Below, in pieces: positions 59,791-64,000 of a DNA stretch of 64,000 nt. Under the pieces are notes generated by a model that did not search any database, was not told the DNA's origin, and saw only the letters and a program-made list of their open reading frames with translations. Made by a program: the position numbers and the translations under genes. This DNA is from Streptomyces sp. 130 (GTDB taxonomy: Bacteria > Actinomycetota > Actinomycetes > Streptomycetales > Streptomycetaceae), in contig NZ_VJNO01000009.1 of the NCBI RefSeq assembly GCF_007096885.1, positions 151,368 through 215,367 of the forward strand, in the 5' to 3' direction. The first letter of the stretch is position 1. Every line of letters begins with the position of its first letter.

Positions 59791-60728
59791 TGGCTCTCCG
59801 CCGCGATGCGGTCCAGCGCCTGCTGGAGGTCGTCGGGGTAGGTGCTGGTGAACTCGACCCAGCTCCCGTCCGCGGGGTGCTCGAAGCCGAGCTTCACCGC
59901 GTGCAGCCACTGCCGGGTCAGGCCGAGGCGCTTGGCCATGGTGGGGTCGGCGCCGTAGGTGAGGTCGCCGACGCAGGGGTGGCGGTGGGCGGACATGTGC
60001 ACCCGGATCTGGTGGGTGCGGCCGGTCTCCAGCTTGATGTCCAGGAGGCTGGCGGCCCGGTACGCCTCGATGAGGTCGTAGTGCGTCACCGAGGGCTTGC
60101 CGTCCGCGACGACCGCCCACTTGTAGTCGTGGTTGGGGTGCCGGCCGATGGGGGCGTCGATGGTGCCGCTCATCGGGTCCGGGTGGCCCTGGACCAGCGC
60201 GTTGTACTTCTTCTCCACGACCCGGTCGCGGAACTGGGCCTTCAGCAGGGTGTAGGCGCGCTCGGACTTGGCGACGACCATGAGCCCGGAGGTGCCGACG
60301 TCGAGCCGGTGCACGATGCCCTGGCGCTCGGCGGCGCCGGACGTGGAGATCCGGTACCCGGCGGCGGCGAGGCCGCCGATGACGGTGGTGCCGGTCCAGC
60401 CGGGGCTGGGGTGGGCGGCGACCCCGACGGGCTTGACGATCACCACGATGTCGTCGTCGTCGTGGACGATCTCCATGCCCTCGACGGGCTCCGCGACGAT
60501 CTGGACCGGGGCGGGCGCCTGCGGCATCTCCACTTCGAGCCAGGCGCCGCCGTGCACCCGCTCGGACTTCCCGACGACCGCGCCGTCCACCTGCACCTTG
60601 CCGGCGGCGGCCAGATCGGCGGCCTTGGTGCGGGAGAAGCCGAACATCCGGGAAATGGCGGCGTCGACGCGCTCGCCCTCCAGACCATCGGGGACGGGCA
60701 GGGTGCGGACCTCGGGTTGCGTACTCAC
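59787..60728 (-). CDS. rluD: Ribosomal large-subunit pseudouridine synthase RluD type
   Basis: 313 residues from GTG 60728. The N-terminal S4 RNA-binding domain ([20 protein letters not shown]) precedes the RluA-family catalytic domain, with the catalytic Asp in [19 protein letters not shown] and later [20 protein letters not shown]. It modifies helix 69-type uridines in 23S rRNA if it matches E. coli RluD; assignment within the RluA/C/D group is by overall form only. It lies between lspA and the GNAT gene. Confidence 0.88.
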   Translation of the reverse strand: MSTQPEVRTLPVPDGLEGERVDAAISRMFGFSRTKAADLAAAGKVQVDGAVVGKSERVHGGAWLEVEMPQAPAPVQIVAEPVEGMEIVHDDDDIVVIVKPVGVAAHPSPGWTGTTVIGGLAAAGYRISTSGAAERQGIVHRLDVGTSGLMVVAKSERAYTLLKAQFRDRVVEKKYNALVQGHPDPMSGTIDAPIGRHPNHDYKWAVVADGKPSVTHYDLIEAYRAASLLDIKLETGRTHQIRVHMSAHRHPCVGDLTYGADPTMAKRLGLTRQWLHAVKLGFEHPADGSWVEFTSTYPDDLQQALDRIAAESQ

Positions 60729-60801
60729 CAGTCGAGTATGCCTTGCCCCCGCCGCTCCCCGTTCCTCAGTCCCGTTCCCCCGGTCCCCGGTCCTCGTTCC
60801 C

Positions 60802-61455
60802 TCAGTCCTTGTGGACGGTGCCGTCCGGGTCCAGGCCCTTGAAGGAGAGGAGGACGATCAGGATGCCGCCGCAGACGATCGCGGAGTCGGCCAGGTTGAA
60901 GACGGCGAAGTGGGCGGGGGCGATGAAGTCCACCACCGCGCCCTCGAAGACGCCCGGCGCGCGGAAGATGCGGTCGGTGAGGTTCCCGAGGGCCCCGCCG
61001 AGCAGCAGCCCGAGCGCGATGGCCCACGGCAGGCTGTAGAGCTTGCGCGCGAGCCGCGCGATCACCACGATGACGGTCGCCGCGATGATCGTGAAGATGA
61101 TCGTGAACGCCTCGCCGAAGCCGAACGCGGCGCCCGAGTTGCGCAGGGCGTCCAGCTTGAGCCAGTCGCCGATGAGCTCGATCGGCTCCTGGTGCTCCAG
61201 CTTCGCCACGACGAGCATCTTGCTGCCGAGGTCGAGCAGGTACGCGACGACGGCGACGCAGAACAGCAGGATGACCCGGCGCCGGCGGGTGGCCGGCGAG
61301 CGGTCGACGTCCGCGTCCGCCGCGGTGGCCCCGCTCTCCGGGGCCTCCGGCGCGACCGGCTCCGGGGAAGCGGCCGCGCCGTCAGGCCCGGTCTCTCCGC
61401 TTCCCTCAGCCCCGGTGATGTCCGGCGTACCGATGATGCGCTCCGCCTCTGCCAC
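60802..61455 (-). CDS. lspA: Lipoprotein signal peptidase
   Basis: 217 residues from GTG 61455. It removes signal peptides from prelipoproteins after Lgt action. About 60 hydrophilic acidic N-terminal residues precede four hydrophobic segments. The two catalytic aspartates are in [13 protein letters not shown] and [13 protein letters not shown], with the conserved RNSGAAFGF before them. Downstream of the DksA-like gene by 57 bases and upstream of rluD, the usual actinobacterial order. Confidence 0.95.
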   Translation of the reverse strand: MAEAERIIGTPDITGAEGSGETGPDGAAASPEPVAPEAPESGATAADADVDRSPATRRRRVILLFCVAVVAYLLDLGSKMLVVAKLEHQEPIELIGDWLKLDALRNSGAAFGFGEAFTIIFTIIAATVIVVIARLARKLYSLPWAIALGLLLGGALGNLTDRIFRAPGVFEGAVVDFIAPAHFAVFNLADSAIVCGGILIVLLSFKGLDPDGTVHKD

Positions 61456-61512
61456 GTGAGTCCCTCAACCTAGTTCCCGACTGAGGACGAGGGTACGGCA
61501 CGCCCGTGCGAA

Positions 61513-62154
61513 TCAGCCTCGTCGTTCCTGCTTCTGCTTGTCCTCGACGCACAGCGTGGCCCGGGGGAACGCCTGCATCCGCGCCTTGCCGATCGGCTTG
61601 CCGCAGACCTCGCACAGCCCGTACGTGCCGGCTTCGAGGCGGGCCAGGGCGCGCTCGGTCTGGTCCAGCATCTCCTGGGCGTTGGCGGCGAGCTGCATCT
61701 CGTGCTCGCGGGTGATGTTCTTGGTGCCGGTGTCGGCCTCGTCGTCGCCCGCCCCGTCGCCGGAGTCCCGCATCAGCCCGGCCAGCGCGAGACCGGACGC
61801 CTCCAGCTCGTTGCGGAGCCGGGTGATCTCGCCGGTCAGCCCGTCCCGCGCGGAGGCGACCTCCTCCGGGGTCCAGGGGTCCTCGCCCGGCCGTACCGCC
61901 AGGTCTCCCGGCGCCGTGGCGCCCCGGGCGGGCGGCACGGGTGCCGCGTCCTCGCCCGCGGTCCGGGTACCGGCCGCGCTCTTCTTGGCTACCACCGTGT
62001 GGGCTCCCGTCTGATCGGCGGCCTCGGCCGCCCCCGTGGTCGCCGGGGCCGCGGTGGCCCCGGTCTTCTTCGGCGTGGTCTTCTTCGACGCGGTCTTCCG
62101 GGCCGCCGCCTTGCTGGCGGAGGTCTTCTCGCCGGGCGCCTTCTTCTCCACCAT
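61513..62154 (-). CDS. DksA/TraR-type zinc-finger protein with Lys/Ala-rich N-terminus
   Basis: 213 residues from ATG 62154, preceded by GAAGGGG. Residues 1-60 are Lys/Ala/Thr-rich (KTASKKTTPKKTGAT), resembling a nucleic-acid-binding tail; residues about 105-170 form the coiled-coil stalk of DksA (SARDGLTGEITRLRNELEAS). The finger is YGLCEVCGKPIG with LCVEDKQKQE: three cysteines are kept but the fourth is replaced by aspartate. DksA-like proteins bind the RNA polymerase secondary channel; in actinobacteria the role is less defined. Divergent from ileS. Confidence 0.88.
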   Translation of the reverse strand: MVEKKAPGEKTSASKAAARKTASKKTTPKKTGATAAPATTGAAEAADQTGAHTVVAKKSAAGTRTAGEDAAPVPPARGATAPGDLAVRPGEDPWTPEEVASARDGLTGEITRLRNELEASGLALAGLMRDSGDGAGDDEADTGTKNITREHEMQLAANAQEMLDQTERALARLEAGTYGLCEVCGKPIGKARMQAFPRATLCVEDKQKQERRG

Positions 62155-62428
62155 GGCCGCGGCCCCTTCACACACTGTGATCTTGCTCGCGAGTCGTGCT
62201 GGGACGATAAGTCGACCCCCGGCCCGCGGCAACGGGGCACGCCGCCGCATCCCGCCTCCCCGTGTCCGGACCACCGTGTGCCTCCATCCGTTGTGCCCAG
62301 CTCCCCGCCGGGTAATCCGGCTTTCCGCCGCTCACCGGTCCGCGCTCAGGCCGGACGCGCCCCGTGTGGCCATTCGGGTCACGCCCGGCCCCTGCGTAAA
62401 CCGGTCGGACGCCGTGCCCCGGGGCCCG

Positions 62429-62434
62429 TACACT
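62429..62434 (+). promoter_or_regulatory. Candidate -10 box for ileS
   Basis: tacact sits about 15-20 bases before the T-box leader and matches the Streptomyces vegetative -10 pattern. No clear -35 is seen at 17-18 bp upstream. Transcription would start near 62441. Confidence 0.4.
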
Positions 62435-62440
62435 GGGCTG

Positions 62441-62700
62441 AGCGAGAGGCGTGGATGGGACGAGTAGCGTCGTACGCAGCCAGCAGCGACCCGGGGACGG
62501 TGGGAGCCCGGGGGCGAGCGCGTCGTGAAGATCATCCCGGAGCCGCCGGAAGAACGCCCCCGGAGGGCCAGTAGAACCGGCATCGCACCCCAATGAGGGG
62601 GCCCGGGGCGCACGCCCGGGGCCAAGGAGGGTGGTACCGCGGGGACCGGCTCGGTTCTCGTCCCTCCGACGGAAGTGGAAGACGTCCGCCGGAGGAAGCC
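62441..62700 (+). promoter_or_regulatory. T-box riboswitch controlling ileS translation
   Basis: The T-box core ggagggtggtaccgcgg (62626-62642) contains the TGGT bulge (62632-62635) that binds the uncharged tRNA acceptor end. An AUC isoleucine codon at 62531-62533 is the likely specifier. ccctcc (62662-62667) can pair either with ggaggg (62626-62631) or, in the alternative helix cctccgacgg (62663-62672) against ccgccggagg (62687-62696), with the ileS ribosome site. No run of T follows, so control is translational, as in other actinobacterial ileS leaders. Boundaries are approximate; the rest of the 550-bp gap shows no gene. Confidence 0.9.
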
Positions 62701-62705
62701 CGCAC

Positions 62706-64000
62706 ATGACATCACCGCAGTACCGCCAGGTACCCGCCCAGGTCGACCTGCCCGCCCTTGAGCACGCCGTGCTCGACTTCTGGCGCGAGCAGAAGATCTT
62801 CACCAAGAGCCTCGAACAGTCCGAGGGCCGTCCCGAGTGGGTGTTCTACGAGGGCCCGCCGACCGCGAACGGCATGCCCGGGGCCCATCACATCGAGGCC
62901 CGCGTCTTCAAGGACGTCTTCCCCCGCTTCCGGACCATGCAGGGCTACCACGTGGGCCGCAAGGCGGGCTGGGACTGCCACGGCCTGCCGGTCGAGCTGG
63001 CGGTCGAGAAGGAGCTGGGCTTCAACGGCAAGAAGGACATCGAGGCGTACGGCATCGCCGAGTTCAACGCCAAGTGCCGCGAGTCCGTGACCCGGCACAC
63101 CGACGCCTTCGCCGAGCTGACGACCCGCATGGGCTACTGGGTCGACCTGGACGACGCGTACCGCACGATGGACCCCGAGTACGTCGAGTCCGTGTGGTGG
63201 TCGCTGAAGGAGATCTTCAACAAGGGCCTACTGGTCCAGGACCACCGCGTCGCCCCCTGGTGCCCGCGCTGCGGCACCGGCCTGTCCGACCACGAGCTGG
63301 CGCAGGGCTACGAGACGGTCGTCGACCCCTCGGTCTTCGTGCGCTTCCCGCTCACCTCCGGCCCGCTGGCCGGCGAGGCGGCGCTCCTGATCTGGACGAC
63401 GACCCCGTGGACCCTGATCTCCAACACCGCCGTCGGCGCGCATCCGGACGTCACCTACGCCGTCGCGACGAACGGCGAGGAGAAGCTCGTCGTCGCCCAG
63501 GCGCTGGTGGAGAAGGCGCTCGGCGAGGGCTGGGAGCCCACCGGCCAGACGTTCACCGGCCGCGAGATGGAGCGCTGGACGTACGAGCGCCCGTTCGCCT
63601 TCCTGGACTTCCCGGCGGAGGCGCACTACGTCGTCAACGCCGATTACGTGACGACCGAGGACGGTACGGGTCTGGTCCACCAGTCCCCCGCCTTCGGCGC
63701 CGACGACCTCCTCGTCTGCAAGGCGTACGGACTGCCGGTGGTCAACCCGGTCCGCCCCGACGGCACCTTCGAGGAGGACCTGCCGCTGGTCGGCGGGGTC
63801 TTCTTCAAGAAGGCCGACGAGGCGCTGACCGAGGACCTGAAGGACCGGGGCCTGCTCTTCCGCCACGTCCCGTACGAGCACAGCTATCCGCACTGCTGGC
63901 GCTGTCACACGGCGCTGCTGTACTACGCGCAGCCGTCCTGGTACATCCGTACGACGGCGGTGAAGGAGCGGCTGCTTGAGGAGAACGAGAAGACCAACTG
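62706..64000 (+). CDS. ileS: Isoleucyl-tRNA synthetase, N-terminal part
   Basis: 432 codons from ATG 62706, with GGAGGA upstream, reaching the window end; the gene continues. The class I nucleotide-binding motif appears as GPPTANGMPGAHHIEARVFKD, a HHIE variant of HIGH. This, together with YHVGRKAGWDCHGLPVELAV and the editing-domain segment IWTTTPWTLISNTAVGAHPD, fits the eukaryote-like IleRS type 2. The cysteine pairs WCPRCGTGLSDHEL and HCWRCHTALLYYAQP are zinc-binding candidates. It is preceded by a T-box riboswitch. Confidence 0.96.
   Translation, partial: MTSPQYRQVPAQVDLPALEHAVLDFWREQKIFTKSLEQSEGRPEWVFYEGPPTANGMPGAHHIEARVFKDVFPRFRTMQGYHVGRKAGWDCHGLPVELAVEKELGFNGKKDIEAYGIAEFNAKCRESVTRHTDAFAELTTRMGYWVDLDDAYRTMDPEYVESVWWSLKEIFNKGLLVQDHRVAPWCPRCGTGLSDHELAQGYETVVDPSVFVRFPLTSGPLAGEAALLIWTTTPWTLISNTAVGAHPDVTYAVATNGEEKLVVAQALVEKALGEGWEPTGQTFTGREMERWTYERPFAFLDFPAEAHYVVNADYVTTEDGTGLVHQSPAFGADDLLVCKAYGLPVVNPVRPDGTFEEDLPLVGGVFFKKADEALTEDLKDRGLLFRHVPYEHSYPHCWRCHTALLYYAQPSWYIRTTAVKERLLEENEKTN

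Overview
The window is a GC-rich actinobacterial chromosome segment, almost certainly from Streptomyces. The grounds are very high third-position GC, frequent GTG starts, many 4-base ATGA/GTGA gene overlaps, the actinobacterial trpC-trpM-trpB-trpA block, a bifunctional HisA/PriA in place of a separate TrpF, an ileS T-box leader, and a gene order (gltBD, lgt, trp, his, dnaE, lspA, ileS) that I recall from the Streptomyces core chromosome. No prophage, insertion sequence, CRISPR array, rRNA or tRNA was seen. Most genes are housekeeping.

Left part (1-14.3 kb): the start of gltD and all of gltB (glutamate synthase), a VIT/CCC1-type metal transporter, then a co-directional seven-gene operon on the + strand. 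That operon has four different ADP-ribosylglycohydrolase (ADPRH) paralogues in a row, a ribokinase-type PfkB kinase, a CaiB/BaiF family III CoA-transferase and a CitE/HpcH-type lyase. Nearly all junctions are 4-base stop/start overlaps. It looks like a complete but uncharacterised pathway for a ribosylated compound, and it is the most interesting system here. The first ADPRH gene ends in 111-bp (37-codon) tandem repeats in which one base is missing, which breaks the frame just before the coupled start of the next gene.

Middle (14.3-38.6 kb): lgt; a membrane-anchored DsbA-like protein; trpC-trpM-trpB-trpA; a DUF2752 protein; hisI-trpE with two small membrane-protein genes; a convergent TIGR03085 gene; an ArsR-type regulator with an MFS exporter, under a perfect 22-bp palindrome; a sodium:solute symporter; about 700 bp of degenerate C-rich repeats; a PucR-type regulator; a large LuxR-family (LAL) regulator carrying a probable in-frame repeat insertion; and the his operon hisD-hisC-hisB-(small membrane protein)-hisH-priA-ridA-hisF.

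Right part (38.6-64 kb): a beta-helix-like membrane protein, a TPR-like protein, a LON-domain protein, a YbaK deacylase, a 50-bp repeat array, an ABC transporter pair, a NYN-domain protein, dnaE, DUF2252, a second DsbA-like protein, a secreted M43 metalloprotease, a dienelactone hydrolase, an MscS channel, a Na+/H+ antiporter, GNAT-rluD, lspA, a DksA/TraR-like protein lacking one zinc cysteine, and a translational T-box riboswitch ahead of ileS, which runs off the window end. Several strong perfect-stem terminators separate the units.
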